A stretch of DNA of 17,404 nt from Acidobacteriota bacterium (GTDB lineage Bacteria; Acidobacteriota; Blastocatellia; Pyrinomonadales; Pyrinomonadaceae): positions 1 to 17,404 of the forward strand of contig QHXE01000394.1 of NCBI GenBank assembly GCA_003222835.1. Direction: 5' to 3'. Under the pieces are notes generated by a model that did not search any database, was not told the DNA's origin, and saw only the letters and a program-made list of their open reading frames with translations. Positions 1 through 6,870 of this stretch are shown piece by piece (position 1 is the stretch's first letter; the number at the start of each line of letters is the position of its first letter). The position numbers and the translations under genes were made by a program.

Positions 1-1329
1 CTCGTTCACCATGACCGTTCCCGCGTCGATGCGCTCGGCGATTCGCTTTCCGCGCGAGAGGTTGCTGGTCCAGACGCTAGCCGCCAAACCGTAAACGCTG
101 TCGTTTGCCAGGTGAACTGCGTCGTCGTCCGTCTTGAATGTCATGATGGGAAGCACCGGGCCGAAGGTTTCTTCTCGCATCACGTCCATCTCGTGGTTTA
201 CGTTCGTCAGCACCGTCGGTTTAAAGCCCGGGCTCGACGCTCCCGCTACTCGCTCTCCGCCAGTCAACGCAATCGCGCCTCTCGCGGTGGCTTCGTGTAC
301 GTGTCTCTCGACCGTTCTTAGTTGCTGTTCGCTGGTCATAGGCCCGATATCGACGGATTCCGCCGCCGAACCGGTCGCTACCGCTCCAGGGTCTGATACG
401 AGGTTCGCTTGGCGCAAGCTCTTGGTTTCCGCAACGACTTCTTTGATGAACTGGTCGGCGATGCTTTCATGAACATAACAACGCTCGACCGAGGCACAGG
501 CCTGGCCTGAATTTGCGAAAGCCCCCCAGACGGCGCCGCGGGCAGCATTCTTGACGTTGGCGTCATCCAGAACGATCATCGGATCCTTGCCGCCAAGTTC
601 CAGGACGACCGGAGTCAAATATTTTGCCGCCGCTTCGGCCACGCGCTTGCCAATAGCGCCGCTGCCGGTGAACATGATCTTGTCGACACCCGAACCGACC
701 AGCGCGGCGCCGGTCGAGCCATCTCCGGTAACAACTTGTAAGAGTCCATCTGGGAGACCGGCACGATCAAACACGTCTTTGATCTTCAAAGCTGTTAGCG
801 GGGTCAGTTCGCTCGGTTTGAGCACGACTGCGTTTCCAGCCATCAGCGCCATTACGACCTCGTCGAGCGGCGTGGCCCAGGGAAAGTTCCATGGGGAGAT
901 GATGCCAACGACTCCCAGCGGTTTGTAAATTTCGTAAGACGAGCGGCCCATCGACCAGTATTGGCCGACGCTGACTCGACGCGCCCGCAGTAAGCTCGTC
1001 GTCCTGCGCGCAAAGTACTGCATCAAATCAAGAGTAGTCGTCAGCTCCATCGCTATTGCTTCTGATACTGGTTTTCCGGTCTCTCGCGAGATAAGCAAAG
1101 CGATCTCTTCCAACTCTTTCAGGATGATCTTTCGCGCTTTCATTACCATGTTCCCGCGCTCGCGATATGAATGACTGGCCCAATCGGTCTGTGCCTCACG
1201 GGCGCGCCCTACTGCGCGGGCGACATCTTCCGGCATCACGAGTGGCGCGCGACCAAGCTCTTTGCCAGTTGCAGGATCGAGAGAAATGAGTTCGGCTCCG
1301 GTGGACTTAGCTGGGATGCTTTGGGCCAT
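1..1329 (-). CDS. NAD(P)-dependent aldehyde dehydrogenase, C-terminus cut by the window edge
   Basis: This gene encodes an aldehyde dehydrogenase, which oxidises an aldehyde to the acid with NAD(P)+. The minus strand is open for 443 codons from ATG at 1329 to the window edge. It shows the family landmarks in order: SPWNFP (substrate and cofactor region), KPSELTP, the Rossmann motif FTGSGAIG, the general-base Glu at residue 244 in LELGGKDP, and the nucleophilic Cys at residue 278 in GQACAS. The 34-residue spacing of Glu to Cys matches the family. The usual length is 480-500, so about 50 residues are missing past base 1. A GGGAGA ribosome site lies about 12 bases upstream of the ATG. The substrate cannot be told from the sequence; succinate semialdehyde or aromatic and aliphatic aldehydes are all possible. 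The next gene is divergent, so this gene has its own promoter. Confidence 0.95.
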   Translation of the reverse strand, partial: MAQSIPAKSTGAELISLDPATGKELGRAPLVMPEDVARAVGRAREAQTDWASHSYRERGNMVMKARKIILKELEEIALLISRETGKPVSEAIAMELTTTLDLMQYFARRTTSLLRARRVSVGQYWSMGRSSYEIYKPLGVVGIISPWNFPWATPLDEVVMALMAGNAVVLKPSELTPLTALKIKDVFDRAGLPDGLLQVVTGDGSTGAALVGSGVDKIMFTGSGAIGKRVAEAAAKYLTPVVLELGGKDPMIVLDDANVKNAARGAVWGAFANSGQACASVERCYVHESIADQFIKEVVAETKSLRQANLVSDPGAVATGSAAESVDIGPMTSEQQLRTVERHVHEATARGAIALTGGERVAGASSPGFKPTVLTNVNHEMDVMREETFGPVLPIMTFKTDDDAVHLANDSVYGLAASVWTSNLSRGKRIAERIDAGTVMVNE

Positions 1330-1395
1330 CGCCGGTGATTATCTCCCAGAAAGCGGAGCAATGAAAGAAGAATCCACTGCGTAACTTTACGGCGA

Positions 1396-1467
1396 CCTTT
1401 GCGTTAAATGCTCTGCAGTAGATTTCAACGCAAAGGGCGCAAAGAATTCCGCAAGGGTACGCAAGGG
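1396..1467. repeat. Intergenic inverted repeat plus CGCAAAG direct repeats
   Basis: A perfect 10-base inverted repeat, CCTTTGCGTT at 1396-1405 and AACGCAAAGG at 1427-1436, encloses 21 bases. The stem can extend by AAAT/ATTT past a bulged C. The right arm opens a run of four CGCAA(A/G)G units starting at 1429, 1438, 1450 and 1460. The block lies between the divergent aldehyde dehydrogenase and aminopeptidase genes. It looks like a dispersed intergenic element, but only one copy is in the window, so mobility or regulatory function is unproven. Confidence 0.6.
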
Positions 1468-1479
1468 AATACCCGCCGT

Positions 1480-1509
1480 TTCCGTCACGGATTGAGTCTC
1501 AGCTACAAT
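1480..1509 (+). promoter_or_regulatory. Possible promoter of the Xaa-Pro aminopeptidase gene
   Basis: A TACAAT box at 1504-1509 (5 of 6 to the sigma-70 -10 consensus) lies 34 bases upstream of the ATG at 1544. The matching -35 position (TTCCGT, 1480-1485, 18-base spacer) is weak. A ribosome site GAGGAGA stands just before the ATG. Confidence 0.35.
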
Positions 1510-1543
1510 ACGACTCCCAATTGGCAACTATCGAGGAGAGACG

Positions 1544-2866
1544 ATGATCAAACCGCAGCTTCTTGAATTCATGCGCCGCATGGATCCTAATTCTGTCGCC
1601 ATCATTCCCGCCGCGCGAGAATCCGTGCGCTCGCACGACACGCATTATCGCTATCGACAAAACTCGGACTTCTTTTATCTGACGGGCTTTGAAGAGCCTG
1701 ACGCGATCGCCGTCATCGCTCCATCAAAAGAAAAGAAGTTCACGCTGTTCGTTCGTCCGCGCGATCGCGAACGCGAAATTTGGGAAGGCTATCGCGCCGG
1801 GGTCGACGGCGCAGTAAGCGACTACAACGCCGACGAAGCGTTTCCGCTGTCGGAGTTCGATGAAAAGCTCGCCGAGATTTTGGATGGCCCTTCGGCTCTC
1901 TACTACGCGTTCGGTCACACCACGCCCGAAATGGATCAAAAAATCATTCGCCAGCTCACGTTGATGCGGGAAACGAATCGGAAGCCGCTCGAGCCGCCCC
2001 AGACGATAGTCGATCCCAGCTCGATCGTTCACGAGATGCGCGTTTTCAAAAACAATGAAGAGATTGAAATCATGCAGCGCGCCGCCGACATCGCTGCCGA
2101 AGCACACGTCGCAGCAATGAAAGCCGTCCGGCCGGGCCTGAAGGAATACGAAGTTGAGGCGCTAATCGAATCGATCTTTCGCCGCCACGGCTCTGCTGGG
2201 CCGTCATACACTTCGATCATCGGCTCAGGCGCCAACGCCACCGTTCTACATTACATCAGCAACCAGGGCACGCTGCGCGACGGCGATCTGCTCTTGATCG
2301 ATGCCGGCGCGGAGTATCAAGGCTACGCTTCCGACATCACGCGCACATTTCCGATCAACGGTAAATTCACACCGGCGCAGCGCGACATCTACGACTTAGT
2401 CTTGAAAACGCAGATGTCCTGCGTAGACATGGTTCGTCCGGGTGTGCGACTTGAAGATTTGAAGACTCACTCGATTGAAATCCTCACCGACGGCATGGTG
2501 AAGCTCGGCTTATTGAAGGGCGAGCCTGCGAAACTGATTGAAGAGAAGAAGTATATGCAGTTCTACATGCACAACCTCGGTCACTTCCTCGGAATCGATG
2601 TGCACGACGCCGGGAAATACTATTTCAAGGGCGAATCACGGCCAGCCGAACCCGGAATGGTGATGACGATCGAGCCAGGCCTCTACATATCGCCGGACAC
2701 GAGTAATATCCCTGAAGAATTCAACCAGGATGTTCCCGAAAAATATCTCGGCATCGGCGTCAGGATCGAAGACGACGTGCTGGTCACCGAGAACGGCGCT
2801 CGCGTGCTGACACACAAAGTGCCGAAGGATCCAGGAGAGATCGAAGCGCTGATGGCGAATAACTAG
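1544..2866 (+). CDS. pepP: Xaa-Pro aminopeptidase (M24B family)
   Basis: The product is a cytosolic metallopeptidase that removes an N-terminal residue preceding proline. It has 440 residues, the normal length for bacterial PepP. An N-terminal AMP_N domain (about 1-150, with the typical YRQNSDFFYLTGF stretch) precedes a pita-bread catalytic domain. All five dinuclear-metal ligands can be seen: Asp in LIDAGAE, Asp in SDITRTF, His in HNLGHFLG with VHD following, Glu in MTIEPGLY, and Glu in GVRIEDDV. The ATG is supported by GAGGAGA upstream. The gene is followed after 5 bases by a short decayed reading frame, with no clear terminator between. Confidence 0.96.
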   Translation: MIKPQLLEFMRRMDPNSVAIIPAARESVRSHDTHYRYRQNSDFFYLTGFEEPDAIAVIAPSKEKKFTLFVRPRDREREIWEGYRAGVDGAVSDYNADEAFPLSEFDEKLAEILDGPSALYYAFGHTTPEMDQKIIRQLTLMRETNRKPLEPPQTIVDPSSIVHEMRVFKNNEEIEIMQRAADIAAEAHVAAMKAVRPGLKEYEVEALIESIFRRHGSAGPSYTSIIGSGANATVLHYISNQGTLRDGDLLLIDAGAEYQGYASDITRTFPINGKFTPAQRDIYDLVLKTQMSCVDMVRPGVRLEDLKTHSIEILTDGMVKLGLLKGEPAKLIEEKKYMQFYMHNLGHFLGIDVHDAGKYYFKGESRPAEPGMVMTIEPGLYISPDTSNIPEEFNQDVPEKYLGIGVRIEDDVLVTENGARVLTHKVPKDPGEIEALMANN

Positions 2867-2871
2867 CCGTC

Positions 2872-2994
2872 ATGAAAGAAACCTTCACGGTTCTGAATCA
2901 AATGGTCGTGGGAACCGAATTTGATCGCCTGCGAGATTTCGTCGGCGGAGACAAACGAGCACTCGAACTCTATCAGTCATTTCGGGATCCTTAA
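2872..2994 (+). pseudogene. Remnant of a nucleotidyltransferase-like gene, paralogous to the gene at 3132
   Basis: A 40-codon frame begins 5 bases after pepP. Its first 13 residues, MKETFTVLNQMVV, match the start of the intact gene at 3132 (MKKTFAVLNQMVA) at 10 of 13 positions, and about 31 of 39 bases agree. After that the similarity stops. The remaining residues (TEFDRLRDFV and on) can be aligned loosely with the intact protein's C-terminal part (VDYERFEEII), all conservative changes. This suggests a copy that lost about 130 codons internally. The N-terminal match is directly visible; the internal-deletion reading is inference. It could still be translated as a 40-residue peptide. Confidence 0.6.
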
Positions 2995-3131
2995 AGTTTT
3001 CCTCGACGTGACCTGCAAGAATTCCCGTTTATGGCCGTCGGCCCTGTTTCACCGCCGGCGTTTTCCGGCAGGCCTTTGTTTTTTACAGCATTTACCGACC
3101 CACAACAGTTTCTTAGGGCAAACGATCTGCG

Positions 3132-3644
3132 ATGAAAAAAACTTTCGCCGTCCTCAATCAGATGGTCGCGGACGGTGCTATCGAAAACTATGCGGTCGCC
3201 GGCGCGATTGGCGCGATATTCTACGTTGAGCCATTCTTAACACAGGACATTGATGTGTTAGTCGTAACGCCTGATGCTGAATATCGACTCGTGATCGAAT
3301 TACCCGGATGGGAATATTTGAAGGCGCGCGGCTACAACGAGATTCGTAAAGAAGGTATAGTTGTTGAGGGCTGGCCGGTACAGTTCATGCCGGTTAGTAA
3401 TCCGCTTGAAGAAGATGCCTATCGGACGGCTCAGACGTTGGATTACGAGGGCACGCCGGTCCGAGTTGTGCTTGCGGAATATCTGCTGGCGATCATGTTG
3501 AAAGTTGGCAGGCTAAAGGATTATGCCAGAATCGAAATGTTCGTAAAGCAGGATGCAGTTGATTACGAGCGATTCGAAGAAATCATTGCGCGACATGGGC
3601 TCCAGGAAAAGTGGTTGGAATACAAACGGAAGTTTCTGAAATGA
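3132..3644 (+). CDS. Nucleotidyltransferase-like protein, putative toxin-type partner of the small gene downstream
   Basis: The 170-residue protein resembles the pol-beta-like nucleotidyltransferase superfamily, close in style to AbiEii/MNT proteins. An AGAIGAIFYVEP segment (residues 23-34) is followed by TQDIDVLV with the DxD metal pair at Asp39 and Asp41. Then come a strand GWPVQFMPV and a helical C-terminus. The usual GS motif is replaced by GA, and no third catalytic carboxylate is obvious, so activity is uncertain. It overlaps the next gene by ATGA, so the two are translationally coupled, as in many toxin-antitoxin pairs. A decayed paralog lies 137 bases upstream. Base composition looks more AT-rich than the flanking genes, which fits a transferred module. 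The fold assignment is fairly firm; the toxin role is inference. Confidence 0.72.
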   Translation: MKKTFAVLNQMVADGAIENYAVAGAIGAIFYVEPFLTQDIDVLVVTPDAEYRLVIELPGWEYLKARGYNEIRKEGIVVEGWPVQFMPVSNPLEEDAYRTAQTLDYEGTPVRVVLAEYLLAIMLKVGRLKDYARIEMFVKQDAVDYERFEEIIARHGLQEKWLEYKRKFLK

Positions 3645-3835
3645 AGACGTACCCAGACGTAAGCGAGCTTTATCGACGCAGAGAGGCAGCTCGCAAAACC
3701 GAAGCAAAACGGCCTATCGCCGAAAAACTGGCCGTGCTTGAGCAGCTGCGCGAAATTCAGGAGAAGCTTGCGCCGCTCCGCGAAGCCCACAAAGCTAAAG
3801 TGCGTGCTGCAAGAGCGATGAAGAAGATTGGTTAA
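3641..3835 (+). CDS. Small charged protein paired with the nucleotidyltransferase-like gene
   Basis: This encodes a 64-residue basic protein starting MKTYPDVSELYRRREAAR. The ATG at 3641 overlaps the upstream stop (ATGA), which decides the start over an upstream GTG at 3611. It is almost entirely predicted helix, rich in Arg, Lys, Glu and Ala, with heptad-like Leu spacing in LAVLEQLREIQEKLAPLR, so a coiled coil or helical hairpin is likely. No known catalytic motif is seen. The tight coupling suggests it binds or neutralises the product of 3132-3644, as an antitoxin or accessory subunit would; this is inference. Its stop shares TTAA with the convergent mqnA stop. Confidence 0.75.
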   Translation: MKTYPDVSELYRRREAARKTEAKRPIAEKLAVLEQLREIQEKLAPLREAHKAKVRAARAMKKIG

Positions 3836-4674
3836 GCGCGACTGAGGAACTCCAGAGATCTTTCGCTTTGTACCAGCCTGTGTTTTGTAGCCAACTTGAA
3901 GTAGAGGGTTAGCCCCTTTTGCATTACCTCATCCACAGTGAACACGATGTTTTTCGTCAAGTAGTTCCTGATTTCGTCCTCAGACAAGTCAATTTGGTTT
4001 GAGTAGCTGGACGCGATCTGTTGGATGTTCGCCAGGCCTTCATCTCGCGCGACAGCGAAATCGATCGCACGAATCTTTCCCACGCGATCCTTTCGCGCCA
4101 TCCACATCGCGAAAACAAAACCAAGGCCGGTAAATTCGTGCCACAGCGTCGCCAAATCAAAGACGCGAAATTGATCGCGCGGAATCTTCATCGCCGGATC
4201 GCCGATTATCAGAGCTGCGTCGCTGTGCTGAAGCATAGATTTGAGATCGGGGCGTGACGCTTGCCACTTCGGTTCAAATCGCAGGAACTCGCGAAAAATA
4301 ATTTTGACCAGCGCGACTGAGGTGCGGGATGAATCATCAAGGGCGACGCGTTTGACCTTCTTCAGGTTGTTGAGTTTGGTTACCAGAACCACGCTGCGTA
4401 CGGCGGAACGCGATCCGACGCAAACGTCCGGGGCGATCAGAATGTCCGGGGTTCGCTGATATTCGATGACCGGAACGAGCGCCGCATCAACTTCGCCGCT
4501 GGCGAGCATTTCTGCGCAGCGAGCCGGCGCCTTATCGGTAAATAGTTCGACCGAGTCGCGCTGAGAGCCGTGAATGAAGCTCCAAATCAGCGGTGCCGTA
4601 TTGAGATAGCTCGACGCAGCGATTCGCGGTAATCGATTGCCAGTATCCTTATTCATAATCCCATTCAGAGGCAT
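3832..4674 (-). CDS. mqnA: Chorismate dehydratase MqnA (futalosine pathway of menaquinone)
   Basis: The product dehydrates chorismate to 3-enolpyruvoyl-benzoate, the first step of the futalosine route to menaquinone. The 280-residue protein has the periplasmic-binding-like fold of MqnA/MqnD. It shows the N-terminal SYLNTAPL signature, GEVDAALVPVIEY, the region around SVVLVTK and DDSSRTSVAL, and IIGDPAMK. The length is normal. The start is uncertain: ATG at 4674 (MPLNGIM) or ATG at 4656 (MNKDTGN), the second being closer to the conserved LPRIAAS start. An AT-rich TTTTTATATCTAA lies directly upstream on this strand and may hold the -10 box. The gene stands alone, divergent from the cyclase gene and convergent with the small gene at 3641. 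No other mqn gene is in the window. Confidence 0.9.
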   Translation of the reverse strand: MPLNGIMNKDTGNRLPRIAASSYLNTAPLIWSFIHGSQRDSVELFTDKAPARCAEMLASGEVDAALVPVIEYQRTPDILIAPDVCVGSRSAVRSVVLVTKLNNLKKVKRVALDDSSRTSVALVKIIFREFLRFEPKWQASRPDLKSMLQHSDAALIIGDPAMKIPRDQFRVFDLATLWHEFTGLGFVFAMWMARKDRVGKIRAIDFAVARDEGLANIQQIASSYSNQIDLSEDEIRNYLTKNIVFTVDEVMQKGLTLYFKLATKHRLVQSERSLEFLSRA

Positions 4675-4770
4675 TAGATATAAAAACCTGACTGAAGTTG
4701 ATACTCTAACACCTCTTTGTCCGTAGTCGCTTTCCGTTTATAGTTGTCGTCGACCACGAACAAACAGAAA

Positions 4771-5403
4771 ATGAAGATTTACGATGTCACAGTTCCAATT
4801 CGCTCCGGCATGCCCGTTTACGAAGGCGATCCCGGCGTGGAGATCAAGGCTTGGTCGGCGCTGGCGAAGGGCGATTCCGCAAACGTTTCGTTTCTGCATT
4901 TCGGCGCGCACACGGGAACGCACGTGGATGCGCCGGCGCATTTCATCGAAGGCGCGCGAAAGATCGACGCGCTCTCGTTTGAAACTTTGATTGGCCTGGC
5001 GCGAGTGATACGCGTGCCGGATGAAATGACGGAGATCGATCCGGGCTTTCTTGCCGGCTGCGATCTCGAGAAAACGGAACGCGTTTTGTTTCACACCCGG
5101 AATTCCAGTTTCTGGAACGAAGGATTTCGCAAGGACTTCACGCACCTCTTGCCCGCAGCCGCTGAGAAACTGATCGAAATGGGAGTGAAGCTCGTGGGGA
5201 CAGATTATCTCTCGATTGAGAAGTTTCACTCCGGGGATCATCGCACTCATCTAGCTTTGCTCTCGAACAATGTAGTGATTGTCGAAGGATTGAACCTCAG
5301 CGAGGTCCCGTCGGGTGACTACGAGTTGATCTGTTTGCCGCTCAAGATTGCCCAAGGCGCTGGTGATGGCGCGCCGGCGCGGGTTGTGTTGCGAAGCAAA
5401 TAG
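4771..5403 (+). CDS. Cyclase-family metal hydrolase, kynurenine formamidase (KynB)-like
   Basis: The 210-residue protein belongs to the cyclase family (KynB, isatin hydrolase and relatives). The signature HTGTHVDAPAHF covers residues 47-58. The metal-ligand pattern of KynB is complete at His47, His51, Asp53, His160 (in DHRTHLALL) and Glu172 (in VEGLNL), with His57 as the likely catalytic His. KynB hydrolyses N-formylkynurenine in tryptophan breakdown, but no kyn gene is adjacent, so another amide or lactone substrate is possible. ATG at 4771 was chosen because the conserved MKIYDVTVPIRSG starts there; a TTG at 4744 in the same frame would add nine unconserved residues. There is no strong ribosome site. 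mqnA is divergent 97 bases upstream. Confidence 0.88.
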   Translation: MKIYDVTVPIRSGMPVYEGDPGVEIKAWSALAKGDSANVSFLHFGAHTGTHVDAPAHFIEGARKIDALSFETLIGLARVIRVPDEMTEIDPGFLAGCDLEKTERVLFHTRNSSFWNEGFRKDFTHLLPAAAEKLIEMGVKLVGTDYLSIEKFHSGDHRTHLALLSNNVVIVEGLNLSEVPSGDYELICLPLKIAQGAGDGAPARVVLRSK

Positions 5404-5435
5404 GATTTATGTGACCTATAGTTCGTATTGGTCTT

Positions 5436-5822
5436 ATGAAGGAAGAGCGCAAGCCCGATCGGCAATACCGCGAACGCGTCTATAGAATCGTGCGCCGTAT
5501 TCCGCGTGGCCGTGTGATGACCTACGGACAGATCGCGTACATGTTAGGCGAAGGTTACACTCCGCGCACAGTTGGCTTTGTGATGCACGGCGCTGATGAA
5601 GGAAACACGCCGTGGCATCGCGTGATCAATTCGCAGGGCCGCTGCTCAACGGCACGCGTGGTATTACCTTCAGATAAACAACAGCGAATGCTGGAAGCTG
5701 AAGGCGTCAGCTTCGATGGTAGTGCGCGCTGCGAATTAGAAATTTATTTGTGGCACCCGAAGGAGAGATCGACCAAACGCGCTGAAACTGTAAAGGGGCG
5801 CGAGGCTTTGTATCGACATTAG
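5436..5822 (+). CDS. Alkyltransferase-like (ATL) protein, MGMT family without the active Cys
   Basis: The 128-residue protein has the DNA-binding domain of O6-alkylguanine-DNA alkyltransferase. Visible parts are RIPRGRVMTYGQIA (helix-turn-helix lead with Tyr30), the Arg finger region PRTVGFVM (Arg44), and TPWHRVINSQG. In active MGMT the last motif is PCHRV; here Trp60 stands at the Cys position. Alkyltransferase-like proteins with this change bind alkylated guanine and hand the lesion to nucleotide excision repair instead of repairing it. The N-terminal MGMT domain is absent, as usual for ATL. The gene follows the cyclase gene by 32 bases on the same strand. ATG at 5436 is the only sensible start. 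Confidence 0.92.
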   Translation: MKEERKPDRQYRERVYRIVRRIPRGRVMTYGQIAYMLGEGYTPRTVGFVMHGADEGNTPWHRVINSQGRCSTARVVLPSDKQQRMLEAEGVSFDGSARCELEIYLWHPKERSTKRAETVKGREALYRH

Positions 5823-5835
5823 TCTTTTTGGAGTT

Positions 5836-5888
5836 CTGCCTTTTAGGCAGTTGCCCGCGCGGAGACTCATCAGTCGACCAAAGGTCGA
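5836..5888. promoter_or_regulatory. Two small inverted repeats upstream of the YbjQ-family gene
   Basis: CTGCC-tttta-GGCAG (5836-5850) and TCGACC-aaa-GGTCGA (5874-5888) lie in the 99-base gap before the gene at 5922. The first could end the transcript of the alkyltransferase-like gene, but no T-run follows. The second is a short palindrome that could be an operator or hairpin. Function is not shown. Confidence 0.35.
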
Positions 5889-5921
5889 ACGCCAAACCAA
5901 ACGAAAACCAAGGACCAAACC

Positions 5922-6329
5922 ATGAACATCGATCCCGTTCCCCAACGCGCTCCATACCAGGTAAGTCCGCCGCGCTATTCGGTGTCTCATCAAATGGTGA
6001 CGACGGCGTTTGAACTGCCGAATTTTAGGGTCACGCAAAATCTCGGCATCGTGCGCGGAATCGTGGTGCGCTCGCGCAATGTCTTTGCGACGCTGGGCGC
6101 GACACTCCAGCAAGTGGTTGGCGGCAATATTACAATCTGGACGAAGATGTGTGAAGAAACCCGCCGTGACGCATTTGAGATCATGATTCAACACGCATCT
6201 GAGATCGGCGCCAACGCGATCATAGGCGTGCGCTACGACACCACTGAGATTTCAACCGGCGTTACTGAAGTGCTGGCTTACGGAACGGCGGTGATTGTCG
6301 AACCGACCGACTCGGGTTACCGCGCATGA
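5922..6329 (+). CDS. YbjQ/UPF0145 family protein
   Basis: The 135-residue protein matches the YbjQ (DUF74, 'heavy-metal-binding') family. Visible are the strand VTTAFELPNFRV, the core LGIVRGIVVRSRNVF, the helix CEETRRDAFEIMIQHA, and the signature GANAIIGVRYDTTEI. The family forms pentamers, and its role is poorly known. The protein has no signal peptide, so it is cytosolic. The ribosome site AAGGA lies 8 bases upstream of the ATG. The stop overlaps the next ATG (ATGA at 6326-6329), so the thioesterase gene is co-translated. Confidence 0.9.
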   Translation: MNIDPVPQRAPYQVSPPRYSVSHQMVTTAFELPNFRVTQNLGIVRGIVVRSRNVFATLGATLQQVVGGNITIWTKMCEETRRDAFEIMIQHASEIGANAIIGVRYDTTEISTGVTEVLAYGTAVIVEPTDSGYRA

Positions 6330-6745
6330 GCGAAGACGATTTGGATCCGGCGCGGATCGAGCGCGCTCGCGACGCATTTAATTCGGTTCCCTACGCCAGA
6401 TTTCTGGGCCTAGAGCTTGGCGAAATCGAGCCTGGCGAAGTGAGCATCCATCTGAATGTGCGCGACGAATTGAAACAGAACCAGGGTGTCGTGCATGGCG
6501 GAGCCGTCGCCTCTTTGATCGACACTGCGGCGGCATTTGCCGTGTTGACAAGGATCAATCTCAATGAACGCGTCACTACAACCGATCTCACTATCCATTA
6601 TCTAAGACCGATTAATGGCGGCCGCCTTACCGCGACGGCGCGCATCGTGCGCTCGGGCCGACGATTGTTTGTGCTCTCAGTCGAAGTTACCAACGCCGGA
6701 GTCCTGGTCGCCACCGCGGTTACGAGCTACCTGAAAATGGCATAA
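6326..6745 (+). CDS. PaaI-like hotdog-fold thioesterase
   Basis: The 139-residue protein is a single hotdog domain of the PaaI/YdiI type, which hydrolyses acyl-CoA thioesters, often aromatic ones. The active-site segment GVVHGGAVASLIDTAAAFAV contains the HGG motif and the acidic residue (Asp) on the long central helix. The strands TTDLTIHYLRPI and GRLTATARIVRSGR follow the family pattern. Length is normal. It starts with ATG overlapping the YbjQ-family stop, so the two form an operon. The substrate is not evident from the context. Confidence 0.9.
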   Translation: MSEDDLDPARIERARDAFNSVPYARFLGLELGEIEPGEVSIHLNVRDELKQNQGVVHGGAVASLIDTAAAFAVLTRINLNERVTTTDLTIHYLRPINGGRLTATARIVRSGRRLFVLSVEVTNAGVLVATAVTSYLKMA

Positions 6746-6793
6746 ATGGCCAAACAATCCAAGGCAAGTTGAGATTTTTCTAGACAAGCTGCG

Positions 6794-6802
6794 TGGTAAA
6801 AT
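6794..6802 (+). promoter_or_regulatory. Possible extended -10 box of the GGDEF gene
   Basis: TGGTAAAAT has the TGn extension and 5 of 6 bases of the sigma-70 -10 hexamer. It sits 68 bases before the ATG at 6871. No good -35 box stands at 17-18 bases, as is common for extended -10 promoters. It would make the GGDEF gene independent of the thioesterase gene ending at 6745. Confidence 0.35.
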
Positions 6803-6870
6803 GCCAATATGGTTTTGGCTTGTTCCTCAGACGAGCCACAACTGTTCCGCCCGCCCCAAACCATTCAAAG

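Noticed and set aside
3030..3090. Terminator before the nucleotidyltransferase gene (GCCGG cgtttt CCGGC followed by a T-run)
   Set aside because: The stem is only 5 base pairs and the T-run begins too far from it for a convincing intrinsic terminator.
2921..3229. A 102-codon plus-strand frame over the remnant and the nucleotidyltransferase start
   Set aside because: It crosses the conserved start of the gene at 3132 in another frame and its protein has no family resemblance.
4738..5250. A 170-codon minus-strand frame inside the cyclase gene
   Set aside because: It is the reverse complement of a gene whose five metal ligands are intact on the plus strand.
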